From assembly GCA_965153355.1 (NCBI GenBank), contig OZ231126.1, positions 105,152,001 through 105,216,000 of the forward strand: a DNA stretch of 64,000 nt, in the 5' to 3' direction. Source of the DNA: Flaccisagitta enflata (lineage: Eukaryota > Chaetognatha > Sagittoidea > Aphragmophora). Of this stretch, positions 1-12,300 are shown one piece after another. The notes beneath the pieces were generated by a model. It had not been told where the DNA came from. It worked only from the letters and a program-made list of their open reading frames with translations, and did not search any database. Position numbers and translations under genes: made by a program. Every line of letters starts with the position of its first letter. Position 1 is the stretch's first letter.

Positions 1-3000
1 TGTGGCTGTGACTGTCTTCGTGACCGTTCTGTCTACTAACGTGTATGTGACTGTTTCGATGTCGCATTTATCATCGTCATCGTCATCGAAATCATCGTCA
101 TTGTCCCTCTTTCCCCCCAAATCAACATCATTAATGATTACTCCAAGTTTGGCAATGTCAAAGTATGAGAGCAAGTTACACTTTGTCTCGGCACAGATGT
201 AAAACGAAATGAGTGCTTTTGTGTTATCGTCTGTTAATCTGTACTGCTTGTTAGTGCAGTCAACGTACAGGTCCACTCTATTTTCCAATTTGATCACCTC
301 CCCATCTGCCCCTTCTATAGATTCATCGACTTTGATCTTTTTCGCCGAAGGGGGCACATCATGCGGACGCAGGAGGGACAAAGAAGATCCTGTATCAGCC
401 ACAAAATCTGCTAATCCTTGGATAATCACCCACGGTACGTCGCTTGGTCCGTCAGTGAATATGCGGTTGCTTTTGTGTTTCGGCTTGTGGGTTTTACCGT
501 CAGCCTTATTATCTTTTCTTCTGCCCAGCATTTTGTTTAGAGCGTTGACCATGTGGGCTATTTCATCGCTCTCGCTCTCTGACCCAGAGTCATTAGCTTT
601 ATCCCCGATATGGTTGATCTCTCCGGCCTCGGCCTCACCTTCGCTATTGGTCGGTCTGTAGTCCGTTGCCTCCAATGCTTGAGAGTCCTCGCTATCTGAC
701 CCCGAGTCACTTTTCTCTACAACCTCAAGATTAAGATTGTTTACCCTCTCCTTTGCTCTTTTCCTTTTCTTTTCATTCCGCCATTCGGCTGGTGATTTTT
801 TCACCTTGATAAAAGAAACCTCATCTTTTTTATCTTTGTATTTGGATAAGGCACAATCTTTTGCCCAATGTTTGTCTGACCCGCACAAAAAGCAATTGTC
901 ATTTCTTTTTTTCTTTTTGTAATCTTTTTTGTCAGTATATCCTAATGCGTTGACATCGCTGAAATCGCGATTTTTTCTCGTAAGGAGCTTAACCTCATCA
1001 GCCATAGAGAAACTGTGGCTGCTGTTAGTTTTCCCAAAATTGGCCGCTGCCTCTGAAACTTGGTCAGAGACGATGAGATTTTGGCAAAAAGCGACTCCCG
1101 CGAAAATCTCAGTGATCTCATTTTTATACATTTCCTGGACTAAATATTTATTATTGATACCTCTACAAAATAAATTAAATAATTGTTGTCTGTATAAATC
1201 TGTGTGGACAAACGAATATAAGTCCTTGGCGGGAAGACTGTGGTTGTAGAGTTCGGTCAATCGGAAGGCCCATAGCCCCACCTGTTCACCCCTTCTCCTG
1301 CCTGCCCTTTGCAGCTGACACTCATAATGTTGTGTACTTTCTAACCCTAACGTTGCCCCAATTTTTGCGGCGAGCGCGTTAACCTTTATCCCTGGATGGG
1401 CAGTGCTCATTTGCTGCACCTGAAAGCGCAACTCATTGTCGCGAAAACTGGTGCAAAATTTGTACACGAGCGATGCCTCATCCAATTTCAAGAAGAATCT
1501 AAAATGAAAGCTCCACTCGCAATAAAAGCTTCTGAACGACCGATCATCTTTGAGTGAGAATTCTGGGGCATCCTTACTGAGCAACTTAAGCCTTTTGGTC
1601 AATTCATGATGCTCGGTCTTTTGTGAGGGTGTGGGGTTGGTGGAGTAGTCATAGGGGTAGCTGTTTCCTTTTTCCCAGGGCTTTCGGCCTCCCCTTCGAT
1701 CATTTCCCCCATTGTCTCCGTCCCCACCATGTCCACCTCCTCCCCCATCATATCCGCCCCCTCCATTTCCCCCTCTTGGGTTATCTCTCGGTGATTGTTT
1801 ACGATACTCGCACTCGTGGTCATCTCGGCCTCGGTCATTTTGGCCTCGATCATCGCGGCCTCGATCACCTGAGCCTCGACCACCGCAATCATGATCATCG
1901 TCTTCATCGTCATCGCTGGCGCGGTGACCTTGTTCTAAATCAGGTTTATTTTCTCCCTCTTTAGGTTTGGTTTGTTCAGCGGTCGAGCCGGACAGTCTCA
2001 ATAAGCAGTCACCAACGGTCTCTCCGCGACTACTATCCAGCCCTTTATTAGAGGTGGGTCTCTCTTTGGGAGCGAAAAAGGGATTAACTGTTTCATTCAA
2101 GTCATTGTCGAATTTTGCTCGGTCATCTGGGGTCTTCTTATCCCTATCGTCAGATTTGCCATTTTCCTTCTTAGATCTCTTATCGTCATCGTCATCGCTA
2201 TCATTGTCATCCCCGTCATCGTCATCGCCATGCTTTCCGATCGAGACCGTTTTTCTAATTGGGGTTGAATGCTTGGGGTTAGATTTTTGGTCAGCCTCGT
2301 CATGGTCATTAAGGATTTTAAGATAGGTGTTCTTTGGCTCACGATAAGGGTCTCTTTTTTCGCGTATCTCTCTTATGCTATCTATGTCGACCCCCCGACT
2401 CCTATTGTACTCTGTGAGGGTCTCATGCGCCTTCTTTTCGAGGGCGGTCATGTCATAGTGGTCTTCTGCTGGAGCATCGCGGGTCAATGGTAAGTTTCGG
2501 TGTTTGGTCGTACCCTTTTTCAGTATGGCTTTTCTCGTCTTATCTGTCTGGGCACTAAAACCATAACTGAAATTGAGCAAATCGTGGATGTCTTCGGGAT
2601 CAATGAAATCCTCATATGCACTTTCCCCAGGCATTTTCTCCTTGTCGGCCTTAGAGGCAGTGGGGGGTAGGATTTTTTTGTTCGAGTGTTTACTAAGTAT
2701 TACCTCGAAGTACTGCTCGTACGTCTTGTGGTTTCCATCAATAGGCGCCAATTCGCACGTCAGTTTGTTCAGTCTCATGAACTCGAGTTTTTTGTCGTCA
2801 ACCTCTTGTGCTTTTTGGATCTCTAACCTAATCAGTTCGATATTGCGAGGTTCGAGGCCCATGTTATCAAGCTCCTCAGGTGTGCAATCTTTGAATTTGT
2901 CAAGAATCAGTTTCAGATAAAGCCTTCGAGGGCCACAGTTGAATGACCTCAGGAAAGGGATTGTTTTCTGGTCCCACAACCTTGTCTTGTCAACTACTTC

Positions 3001-3363
3001 CCAGCCGGCTTCCCCAAAGGTAGAAAATTCATTCTTGTGCGCACAATATCTGAAGCCCAACCCATGTTCATACTTTTCCGTATCAAAAATTTTGGCTAAG
3101 ACTTCTCGTCCTTCGGTGAGCTCCTTTTCCACCTGGTTCCTAAATTCACTCAAATATACACCCCTGGGTAGGTCATGTTCACCCACTGGCCCAAGTTCTG
3201 TGAACCCTTTGTTCCAAATCATGTTGAGGATTTTGATGTCTAGGTTGAAGTATGAGTCATACTCTTTAAGTCTTTGTCTGTTGAAGTTATGTTGTAAGCT
3301 GTGAATGACAAATTTTGTTTTTTCCTTCGTTACTTGCCCCTGTTCCTTAACACTCGGGCAGCG
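1..3363 (-). CDS. gag-pro: Gag-protease polyprotein of the left retroelement, partial
   Basis: I read the minus frame with codons ending at 3363, 3360 and so on, and found no stop down to position 1, so it continues off the window. From N to C it shows: a mixed region; a long acidic Asp/Glu/Lys and then Gly/Arg-rich linker (about 2400-1640); a Gag capsid-like helical region (about 1600-960); a CCHC knuckle of the form CX2CX4HX4C at about 895-850; another acidic linker; and an aspartic protease with the active-site motif ADTGSS (Asp codon 394-396). No methionine is needed if it is made by -1 frameshift from ORF1. The overlap is 3333-3363, but I see no canonical X-XXY-YYZ heptamer there. The knuckle would package RNA and the protease would process the polyprotein. 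Confidence 0.85.
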
Positions 3364-4865
3364 TTAATCAAGAGCGGATCACTCACATTCTTCCCTACCA
3401 CGTACAATCTGTTCTCAAATTTGAGCTCATCGGGACTGAAGAGGGCCTGACAGACGTATTTCTCTCTCTCATCATTGCTCTCATTCACCAGGCGGGCAGG
3501 GAATGGGGGTGAATAGCGTTCTATGTCAAGAATTGCATCTGTTTTTATACTTGGCACCATGCGAAATGGCATCCCGCATCCCATCTTCGGACAGTGCCCC
3601 AACTTAAACATGCGCTCTTCGCTACAGAAAAAGCAAAAGGCTAAATACGCTGCTGGATAACAAACCTCTTTCTCCCCCTTCTGCCCTGTCTCAGTGTCTA
3701 CGCTCTCGGTAATGGTGGACATCGTGCTTATGCTCTCGGGCGGATCAACAGAGGGATCGAGATCTGAAATACCAGGCAGAGGGTCGGCAGACAGGCCGGT
3801 CAATTTGAACGGATTATCGATTGGCTCAACTGGATCGCTCACAGGAAGGTTAGGATCTTCGGTTGACCGAGAATCAGAGGTTTGGGTGGTTAGGTCTGGA
3901 GTGGGAGTGGGAGTGGGGTCTGAGTGGATTTGGACTACTGTGATATCATCGGCTGTGAGGGTTGACTGATCTGGCGATGATAAGTCAGGGGTGAAGGGTT
4001 TGCCTGCGGGGTGGTGAGGACTTGCCACGTGAATCTCGTCACAAAGGCTTTTGCGAGGGGTGTGAGAATCAGTGGCTAGTGAGGATTCATCGAGGGAATC
4101 GTCAGTTAATGTGACAGACAGGCTTGCATTTGGATTGCGGTCATAAGAATCTGCGGGCAGAGAGAATGAGCTTTCAGGGGCATTTTTGTGAGAGAAAACT
4201 GATTTTAATGCCTCTATCACTCCTCTGCTTTGCGGTTTGGCGGGAATCAGCTTTCCGTCTTTGGTAGCAATATTGTCTGACAAGATAAGGGGCCCTTCCA
4301 AATAATATTCTGTGAGCCTTTCTGGCCCCGGGAGTATCTCCTTATCATAGCCCTCAGCTACCCTAAGGTTGAAATTTCTTCTCAGATCATAGGTGAATGG
4401 CTCATGGATATTTTTTTGTTTCTGCCTTACCACCTCTTGAACCTCCTCAATGAATGCGACCAACAGAGTATCGCAATCACAGTTTCTTTCATTTCTCCTT
4501 AAACAAATTTTGCATGGCCGTAAAATTGGGACAAAAGAAAAAAAACCATATACCCAGTAAAGAACGTTGGGACCGTTCAAACTGTCACGCGGTTTTGAGG
4601 CTATTTCAAAAATTTGACTGCTCCTGAAATTTTTAAGCTCATCAAAAGGTTTTTTGTCGAGTTTTGTTTCACCCGGAGCGACAAATCGGCTCTTTAGTCC
4701 TAAACTTCGATATCCCCCCAGAGGGAAAAAGGACCCTGATCTGATGGAACTGGGTTTGACCAGGAACCAATACCTCCGGTCGTAATAGAAACCAAACTTC
4801 TCTACTATTTCTTTCCTTTCTGCTAATAGGAACTTATTTATCCCATCCCACGGATTCCCTTCCAT
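3330..4865 (-). CDS. ORF1 of the left retroelement, unknown function (511 aa)
   Basis: This single open frame starts at ATG 4865 and ends with TAA at 3330. I recognise no family. The N-terminal third is basic and aromatic-rich and carries a cysteine cluster (CKICLRRNERNCDC, about residues 117-130). The middle, about residues 230-385, is Ser/Thr/Pro/Asp-rich and probably disordered. The C-terminal part has spaced cysteines (CFFC, then CPKMGC, around residues 406-425) that could bind zinc. The last 31 nt overlap the open part of the next frame, which lies in the -1 register, so ORF1 may be joined to Gag by frameshifting. A separate long ORF ahead of Gag is unusual for Ty3/gypsy-like elements, and the locus on the right of this window (45241-49131) also has one. 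Confidence 0.75.
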   Translation of the reverse strand: MEGNPWDGINKFLLAERKEIVEKFGFYYDRRYWFLVKPSSIRSGSFFPLGGYRSLGLKSRFVAPGETKLDKKPFDELKNFRSSQIFEIASKPRDSLNGPNVLYWVYGFFSFVPILRPCKICLRRNERNCDCDTLLVAFIEEVQEVVRQKQKNIHEPFTYDLRRNFNLRVAEGYDKEILPGPERLTEYYLEGPLILSDNIATKDGKLIPAKPQSRGVIEALKSVFSHKNAPESSFSLPADSYDRNPNASLSVTLTDDSLDESSLATDSHTPRKSLCDEIHVASPHHPAGKPFTPDLSSPDQSTLTADDITVVQIHSDPTPTPTPDLTTQTSDSRSTEDPNLPVSDPVEPIDNPFKLTGLSADPLPGISDLDPSVDPPESISTMSTITESVDTETGQKGEKEVCYPAAYLAFCFFCSEERMFKLGHCPKMGCGMPFRMVPSIKTDAILDIERYSPPFPARLVNESNDEREKYVCQALFSPDELKFENRLYVVGKNVSDPLLINAARVLRNRGK

Positions 4866-6750
4866 TAGAGCTTAGAAGCAAACCCATGTTGGAGGGGAGA
4901 ATCATATGCTAAACAGTGGCAAAATTTAATAAATATGAACGGAACAGCGACAGAATGAATCTGCGGCAATAATCGGTTTCTTCTTTCGGTTTGACACTAC
5001 CTTACAGACTCCATCTTCGTTCGTTGTTGGCGGCTTCGCTGGTGGCGGTTTCACTGGTGGCGGGTTTGGGCAAAGCGCTGAGCAAAGTTCGTTGCGGACG
5101 GGTGGGCAGCGGTAAGGTTCGTTCGTCGGCGTTGAAGAACGACGGCGACTACCGGCGACCACCGCGACGAACGACGGCGACCACCGTGACGAACGACGGC
5201 GACCACCGTGACGAACGACGGCGACCACCGTGACGAACGACGGCGACTCTTTTGAAGAACGGCGGTGTTCTTGAGAGGTGCGACGGAGTTTCTGGTTGGG
5301 CGGCGGCGTCTCTCGGCGATTCGACGGCATTGTCCACGAAGAACGACCCCGACGGGCGGCGACGAGCGACGACTTTGCACCACTTATCTATCTTTACCTA
5401 CTCCTCCTCCTTGCTGTCTTTGATGCATTCGATTGGCGTTAATTCGTTGATTAAAACTCGATGGTGTAAAATTAGTGATTGAATGGTTGAAGAGAGGAAG
5501 CGATAAAGAGAGTGAAGAGAGGTAGAAACGGATAAGCGAAAGATAGTTTGGCAAAAGTGAAGAGAGAATTGTTTGATTTCGTGCGATTTGGGGCGATTTT
5601 GCGCGGGTGAAGTCACGGAAAATTTCAAGAGATGAGGTAAATTTCGTTGGAAATACGGGATTTGCAGCGAATGTGCAAGAAATAAAGGCGTATTACGGAT
5701 ACAGTCAGTCAGAGGTGGTTGCAGATAAGTTCAAGGGCTACAGTCACAGATGATTGTAAGATGATTTAAAATGTTATGACTACGGATTATGCGATTTTAC
5801 AGATGGTACAGATGATTTGGCAAAGAATGGATAATTCAATTGGAAATGCAGGCAATTCGATTGAAATGAAGATAATTTGGTAGAAATGAAGATAATTCGA
5901 TTGAAATGATGATAATTCGATTGAAACGAAGATAATTGATTCGATAAAGAATAGGCAAGAAATTGTCAGGGAAATGCGTATTGTACAAAACGATTTAGGG
6001 CGTTAGCGTTGAATTCGAGTGGATTTTTGGCGAAGGTTTGAGATTTTAAGATTCTAAATTTATCGTTTATTTTGCGTTAAACTTGGAGGTTTGAACACTC
6101 GGTTCTATTCCCCCCAATTTAAAAATTTTAAAAATGTTTCGGAGGCGAAGTTATCGATATCACGACGTTGACACCACCTAAAGTTTGTGTCGCTAAACGT
6201 AGCTAAATGACACAGACTTTGGTGTGACTGAATTACACTAGATGTTAGTTTTATGGTGGTTCCCTTTCTTAGGACAAAGTAATTGCGGAGACACGATTTA
6301 ATTTGTTGAAGTATAGAAACATTCAGCAAGAAGCGCAGCAGCAATTGTAGTACAGAAAAAGAACATTGAGCTTGGGTGAGGGACCGGTTATATAGGAGTT
6401 GGACAGAGAGAGTGAGGAAGAGGAAGACATATTATCAGTGGAGGACAAACAAAATGGGAATACATTTTGGGGTGAGGTAATAGGGCAAAAAAGGCGATCT
6501 CTGTTCAGAGTATGTATCAGGAATGTGAAGCAGGAATGTGTAACAGTAAGGCAACGGGTCACAACAATGATAAGGGGCATTGAATACACAGTTCTACAAG
6601 GCACAGAGTCACACAAAGGGGCAAAATGAGGGGGAAAGGAATTTAGTACATTCAAATATGCAGGGCACAATGGGGAGAGTTTTTGGGGGTGGTGGGTTGC
6701 TTCCAAGCTTCCATAGAAATACCATAGTAGGCAGTCCCCAAAAACCTCAG
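4866..6750. other. Non-coding interval with two short minisatellites
   Basis: No convincing gene was found. 5137-5247 holds about five copies of a GC-rich 22-bp unit (GACGAACGACGGCGACCACCGT). The minus-strand ORFs there come from that repeat. 5826-5945 holds an AT-rich unit of about 22 bp (AATTCGATTGAAATGAAGAT type). The leader or LTR of the left retroelement may lie here, but the second LTR is not visible for comparison. 6100-6740 is open in short stretches only. Confidence 0.5.
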
Positions 6751-8109
6751 TGATAATGGAAGCTACAGTGACATGGATGACACAGACTCTGCAGATGTGA
6801 AATACAACATGGTAGCAGATTTAACCCAGTTAGTTGAAAACTTTGAATTATCACAATCAATGGATGATGACTGGGAAGCCAAAGAAAATGATAAACATTA
6901 TGGCCCGGCAACTGCTGTAAAAGAACCTAAGGCTGTTCTTCTTCAACATCCAGGGTGGGATGACAAATTTGTTGGTAAGTGATGTTTTTAACATTGGTTG
7001 TAACATAATAGAGTGACATATGTTAGTTTATAGAGCAATTTTTCATGCTGTAAGCTGAGATTAACCATTTGTTTTTGTTCCATGTGCCTTCTTACACCTT
7101 AAAACAAGGCCAACATGTTACAAGTCGCGTGCGGTCTTGAAGACTAAAAGACTAAAAGACCTAAAGACCAAAAGACAAAACAACTAAAAGCAGGAGCAGT
7201 AATGCAAAAAACACCCAAATACGCCAAAAAAAGCTAACGGAGACCGACTGACCGACCGACGGACAGATCGACCGACCGACATAGCAGTTCATAGAGTCAC
7301 GTAGCACGCGACTAAAAAATCAGTGTTGAGAATTGAAAATGCTTTATTGTTTAGTTCCTTGGTTTAGAATGTTGGTTGTCCCAGTAAAGTCGATCTTTGA
7401 TTGTTGCCTTTAGGGTATGGTTTATTCACAAATATGCCTTTGGTAAGTACATTATGTCTTGATAATTTATCTATCCTTGCTAATTTGTTTTGTTCAAATT
7501 TGGATTATGATTATTGATTATTGAACTTGGGGCTTACTATGAGCAAGTAGGTGGATTGTTCTAAATTAGTGGGAAAGATAATGATTTAAGGTTATGGATG
7601 TTATGAGCAGTTAACAATGGGAAGATTAAACATTTGTGAGGAATGCTAGGTTGCAATTAAGTGCAAAAAATTTGTTCTCTTTCTTTTCATTTACATTATT
7701 CATAAATTGGTGAAAATTTCAGTTTTTTTTTGCTGTTGATTTGTATATGTTAAGCTGCTCTTTGGTAAGGGTTGAGGTGAAATTTTGATAACTGTATGGA
7801 TAGCTCTGAAGGGTGCGCAAAAAATACCAGTAATATCTCCCAAAATTCTTGTTGTGATGTAATGTTATCCATTTTATCTAAACCTGTATACATATGTACA
7901 TATGTATACATAATGAGTTACACATATATATGTACAATGATAGTTTGGCATATTGTGTCAGTTGTTTGGGATGTATAAAAATTAATATTGACAATAGTAG
8001 AATAGATTTGAGGAAAAGCTCATACTTTTATTTTCAGCTTAATTTTTCATTGGCCGTTAAAAGGAGAAGATCTAAACTTGAAATTCAACCCCATGACTCA
8101 GTCCCATGA
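6751..8109 (+). CDS. Small acidic-to-basic protein of unknown function, three exons seen
   Basis: The model is 6751-6974, 7414-7442 and 8038-8109. The first exon follows an acceptor (CCTCAG) and contains ATG 6773. Its phase-1 donor is G|GTAAGT. The second is a 29-nt micro-exon, acceptor TTTAG, donor TTG|GTAAGT, phase 0. The third starts after TTTTCAG and ends at TGA 8107. Phases match at both junctions. The product is acidic at first (Asp/Glu-rich around residues 1-45), passes through HPGWDDKFVG, and ends with a basic KRRRSK cluster that could be a nuclear localisation signal. I do not recognise the family. The 5' end may continue in an upstream exon. The first intron carries a copy of the hairpin repeat at 7101-7320. 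Confidence 0.42.
7101..7320 (+). repeat. Hairpin-tailed interspersed repeat, copy in an intron
   Basis: The copy begins AAAACAAGGCC and has the head AGTCGCGTGCGG (7123-7134), a stretch of AGACTAAA-type repeats, an ACCGACCGAC tract, and the tail hairpin AGTCACGT-AGC-ACGCGACT followed by AAAAAA. The tail's last ten stem and loop bases (GCACGCGACT) are the exact reverse complement of the head AGTCGCGTGC. It lies inside the first predicted intron of the 6751-8109 gene. It matches the copy at 63447-63690 most closely. Confidence 0.85.
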
Positions 8110-9386
8110 TTCATCCATACTGAATTAATCATCATCTAGCTTTAATTTTATCAGTCATTAAAAATTAGAAGATTCAAACAACTTGACGAGTTCTCTTTTC
8201 TACTAAAGTAAATCACTTTTATCGAATAAACAAATCGGTTTCTTGAAGAAATCTCTTTCCGATTCGAGATTCAGTGATTCTCTATTCATCCCTCTGTATT
8301 CATGTCTTTTTCAAACTCATTTGCATATTGAAGTTAATAACAACTTGATATTCTGTGTTTTTAGAAGCATACAATTTTGGAGAAAAAGGAGGTTTTTCAA
8401 TTGTTATTCGAATGAGTAAGAATAAGCAATCTTTTTACAAGGTAGATATTTCTTAAATGATGTATTTTGAATACGATTTAATATGAAGTTGAAGTCAAAC
8501 TGCTGTTTTCAGAAATTAGAACAAATTTAAAATAAACTAGCTACATTCGTTCTGATATGGCTCCTTGTGATGCTCCAGTAATTTTGTAAGCCTACCGTTA
8601 ACATTCATTGTTGACCCGAACGGTGGGCTTTGAATAAGTGGATAATTGTTTCACTAGAGTGAAAAAAGTCCGTTCAATGGTTTTCGACTTTTTGTTCATG
8701 AATATAGAATTACAGATTCAGATTTATTATAGAAACAAATATATTTTTAATACATTCTGGTAGTGATAATTAGTCAGATTATTTGTTAATCTTTTTAGCT
8801 AGCTAATCAATAAAAGAATTGATTTATTATTTTACTATCTAGATCTAAATAAACAGATCTGACTTTTTTGACTTTTTGTAGAAAGAGAAAGCTGACATTA
8901 TCGGGACAAAGAGAAAATGTTTTTATTTATTCATTCATTCATGTTTTTTTTTAAGTGTTATTTTTTTAAAAACAAGGCTGGCTACAAATGCCAACGGGAA
9001 ATGATTGTCAAGAAATGTCGAACCAACTGACCAACCGACAAATGTATAAAATCTATTCTAAGTGGTTTCTGGACGCATCACATTCGTCTTTTTGGCATTG
9101 ACGCCTCGTGTGACGGGGGGTAATGGAAGTCTGAGATATAAGCCTTAAATTTCGCCCGCTTATTCTTCTAAAATTCCAATCAGGGGGGGGAAGTGGCAAC
9201 ATTGCGTCTGTGACGTACTTCGTCGTCATCCGTGGTGACTGTTGTTCTTGTCACCGTAGTGACCCGTTTAACAGACGTCTAATTGTTGAGGTAAAGAGAA
9301 GGAAGAAAAAGAAAGCTAGTTTAGTACAAACAATTTCTATTTTCAAAAAAAGCAAAATGAATAAACAGTAGACAGGAAAATTTGAA
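8110..9386. other. AT-rich intergenic interval
   Basis: No gene is supported. 8361-8445 has an acceptor-like TTTTTAG, a short open stretch and a possible donor (AAG|GTAGAT), but its phase does not fit the gene upstream. 9040-9250 is less AT-rich and contains short G-runs. Nothing else was recognised. Confidence 0.4.
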
Positions 9387-12300
9387 TCAAACGACACTAT
9401 AAGAGGCTGTGGCTGTTGCGCGGTCAAAAATAACCTCTTCACTGTCGTCGATGTTGGTCACGGTAATTTCTGCGTGGGCCAGTTCAATCTGCTCCACTTC
9501 CGCTTCAAACGCCTCGTTGTCAGAGGCGAAGGAGTGAAAGTCGGAAGAAGGAAGTTGAGTAGAGTTGAGAGAGTCGGAGAGAGGAGGAGTAGGAAAGAGG
9601 ATTTGAGCGGCGCGGACCGGAAGGAGAACAGAGGAGGAGTTGTGAGGAGAAGAGGAGGAGCGAGAGCGAGAGCGAGGCGACGACGTGGCGTTTGGGGTAA
9701 AAGAATTGTTAATTCCCATGACACGTCCTTCACGAGAGACGTCATCCGGGTTCGAGACGGCTGAGAGGTCGGATGAGTGGATCGACCACTGATTGAGGGC
9801 GAAGGCGTCCACTGGGCGACGTCCCGTAATCCAGAGAGGATCGGAGGCGACGGCGGATGACGGTCGTCGAGAACAAGTTTGAGTCTGTTTAAATGAAAGG
9901 AGGGTGAAAAGAAAAATATAGTTAATTAGTGATGTAGAAAAGGTAGACATGGGGGTGAACTATTGATACAGAAAAGCTAGACGTGGGGTTTAGGATGAGA
10001 TTGAATGAACAGTGATAACAAATACTGGTTGAGTGTAATATTGGTACCTTTTTGATGAGAATGAAGACGGCGATGACGACAACAATGGCGCTTACAACGC
10101 CGACCACTATCCAAACGGAAATGTCCATTGATGCGTTTGTTGCGGCGGCATCGTTTCTTGGACGAAACGGACGTCCTTCCAGCGCCGCAGTCACATCGGG
10201 ATCGACGTAACGAAACGTCGAAGATGGAGGAGAGGATGCGGAAGTGGAGGCGGAAACGGTGGCGAATGACGCCGTCGATCTCGTCGGCGTTGGCGAAGCG
10301 GAAGAGGAAGAGGACGATTCAGTCTTGATCATCAACGACGGCGACATCGTGACAGTCGATGTCGGCGTCGGCTTGGAGGAAGAGGAGGAAGCAGTTGGCG
10401 TCGACGAGGAGGAGGCGGAAGAGGAGGATCTCGTTGGTGATGGTGTTGGAGAAGAGGATGTGGAGGTTGAGGTTGAGGATGACGTGCGAAGTGGAAGACG
10501 TCGAGTCGACGTCGTCGGCGGTGGAAGACGTCGTCGAGTCGACATCGATGAAGAAGATGAGGATGTCGTTGAGGATGTAGTTGATGATGTTGTTGAGGAT
10601 GCCGTTGAGGATGCCGTTGAGGATGTTGTTGAGGATGTCGTTGAGGTTGTTGTTGTTGAGGTTGTTGTTGTTGAGGTTGTTGAGGACGTCGTTGAGGACG
10701 TCGTTGAGGATGTCGTTGAGGATGTTGACGAGGATGTTGAGGACGTCGACGAGGATGCGGCAGAGGCGGCGGACGCCATCACGGACGCCAGGGATGAGGC
10801 CATTGAGGAGATAGTCTGAGGTTGAGAATGAAAGAATTGGAATGAGTGTTTGTTTATTGCTAGACTACAGAATATTGTCATGTTAGACGAAGAACATCGC
10901 ATGGACTGACAACCGAAGCTGTCTGTGACGTTCTTGCAAAATATGTTGTCAACTCTGCACGAGTTACTCTGGGACGATCAATATCAAGCAGGAGAAATCA
11001 GTTATTTTAAAATGGTTTCGAAAATACTTAGAATTTTCTAATTCAGTACTTTTTAGGGGAATACATTATAGGTTGAAAAGTAGAAAGATATGTATAAATG
11101 TATAGAAAATCAATTGGCAGTAATGTTGATATATTAGTAAATGAAATATAGTCAATCTTTGAATAACACTGATGAACAGACGTGAGCATGATATCAATTA
11201 CTATGTAGAGCAATATGTAAATTAGTTGAGTTTGGGATCTGAGATGATATGATTCGCATGACTGACTCGAATGTAAACAAGGATCATTTGTGTGAGGGTG
11301 GGGAGGGAAGGAAATATGAAAAGGATCGAAGTCGTAAAAGTGTCAGATGGTCGGTGGTGCCCTTGTCATGGTTAAAAGGTTAGCAGGTTGGTGATCTAAA
11401 AAAAATCAATAATCTATATTTTCTCATATATAAAAAATTTTCTTTTAATCTTTGATTCTGGTCTTTGGGGTTAGATTTGAACTTTCAGGTTTTGATTTGA
11501 TTTTAAAACTAAGGATAGGTCATTGGTATTTTGGGGCTGTTGTTCATAAAGAGGAAAAAGAAAGTCAAAGTGGTGGTTTGGCGGGGTAACACGGTTTGAG
11601 TAAGAGAATGAAAGAATAAGGTAAGTCTGGGTCAGAATAAGAACAATCACATTACTGGCAACCGAAGTTGCACTGAGATGTTCTATCAAAATATGTCAAC
11701 TAGCTACAGGACTTGGAGCTTTGGCAGAACTCATTTGAAAGCTTAAGTTAAATTTTGGTTATTCCGTCTAGATATTATTACTTATTTTATTTCTACAAAG
11801 AAAAACTGAATTAAAATGTTAAATAGTATGTACTTGTAAACAATGTACAATTAAGCAGATTAAGAAAAGTGTGAAATAATAATTAAATAATTGAAAATTT
11901 TGAAATGAATGATAAAAGTATCAAAGAAGTGGTGGGATTGAAACGAGAGACAATATGTAAATTAGCTGTGTTTGAGGTTCATCTCCAGATTAACTTTTGA
12001 CAGACATCAGAGTAAACAAAGATCTTCAAAAAGATGAGAAAGAAATGGATGAGAAACTGGGAAAGAAAGGGGAGAGAAAAATGAACGAAGAGAAGAAATT
12101 TGGGATACAGTTGCTGAATCTCACCGAAAAGAAATTGCTTGATGGAGTTGTTGTTGTTGATGATGATGTTGTTGTTGTTGATGGCGACAAACTTGTCTCC
12201 GGGAAATCCTCTGTCGTCATCGTCGTCGTTGTCGTTCCGGCTGTCGTCGTCGTCTTAAATTCCATCTGTGAGAAAAGAAATTAAAGTGGAAAGTGAAATC

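Larger units (their letters stand above)
1..4865 (-). mobile_element. LTR-type retrotransposon or endogenous retroelement, 5' part, cut by window edge
   Basis: On the minus strand two long overlapping frames encode an unknown N-terminal ORF, then Gag, a CCHC zinc knuckle and an aspartic protease with a DTG active site. This is the normal order of the 5' half of a retroviral-type element. Reverse transcriptase and integrase would lie beyond position 1. The coding frames have no stop over 4.8 kb, so this copy looks young or functional. I found no LTR or primer-binding site between 4866 and about 6300, and the second LTR is out of view, so the family (Ty3/gypsy most likely) is inferred only from Gag and protease. 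Confidence 0.85.

Noticed and set aside
4926-5383. Overlapping minus-strand ORFs with repeated VVAVVRHGGRRRSSRW
   Set aside because: They come from the 22-bp minisatellite. Three frames are equally open, with no other coding evidence.
8361-8445. Possible extra exon of the 6751-8109 gene
   Set aside because: Acceptor, open stretch and donor are present, but the phase does not fit the preceding exon.
10244-10819. Plus-strand Val/Glu/Asp-rich ORF of 191 aa
   Set aside because: It is the antisense shadow of the Ser/Thr-rich exon of the mucin-like gene, which has matching splice sites and a membrane helix.
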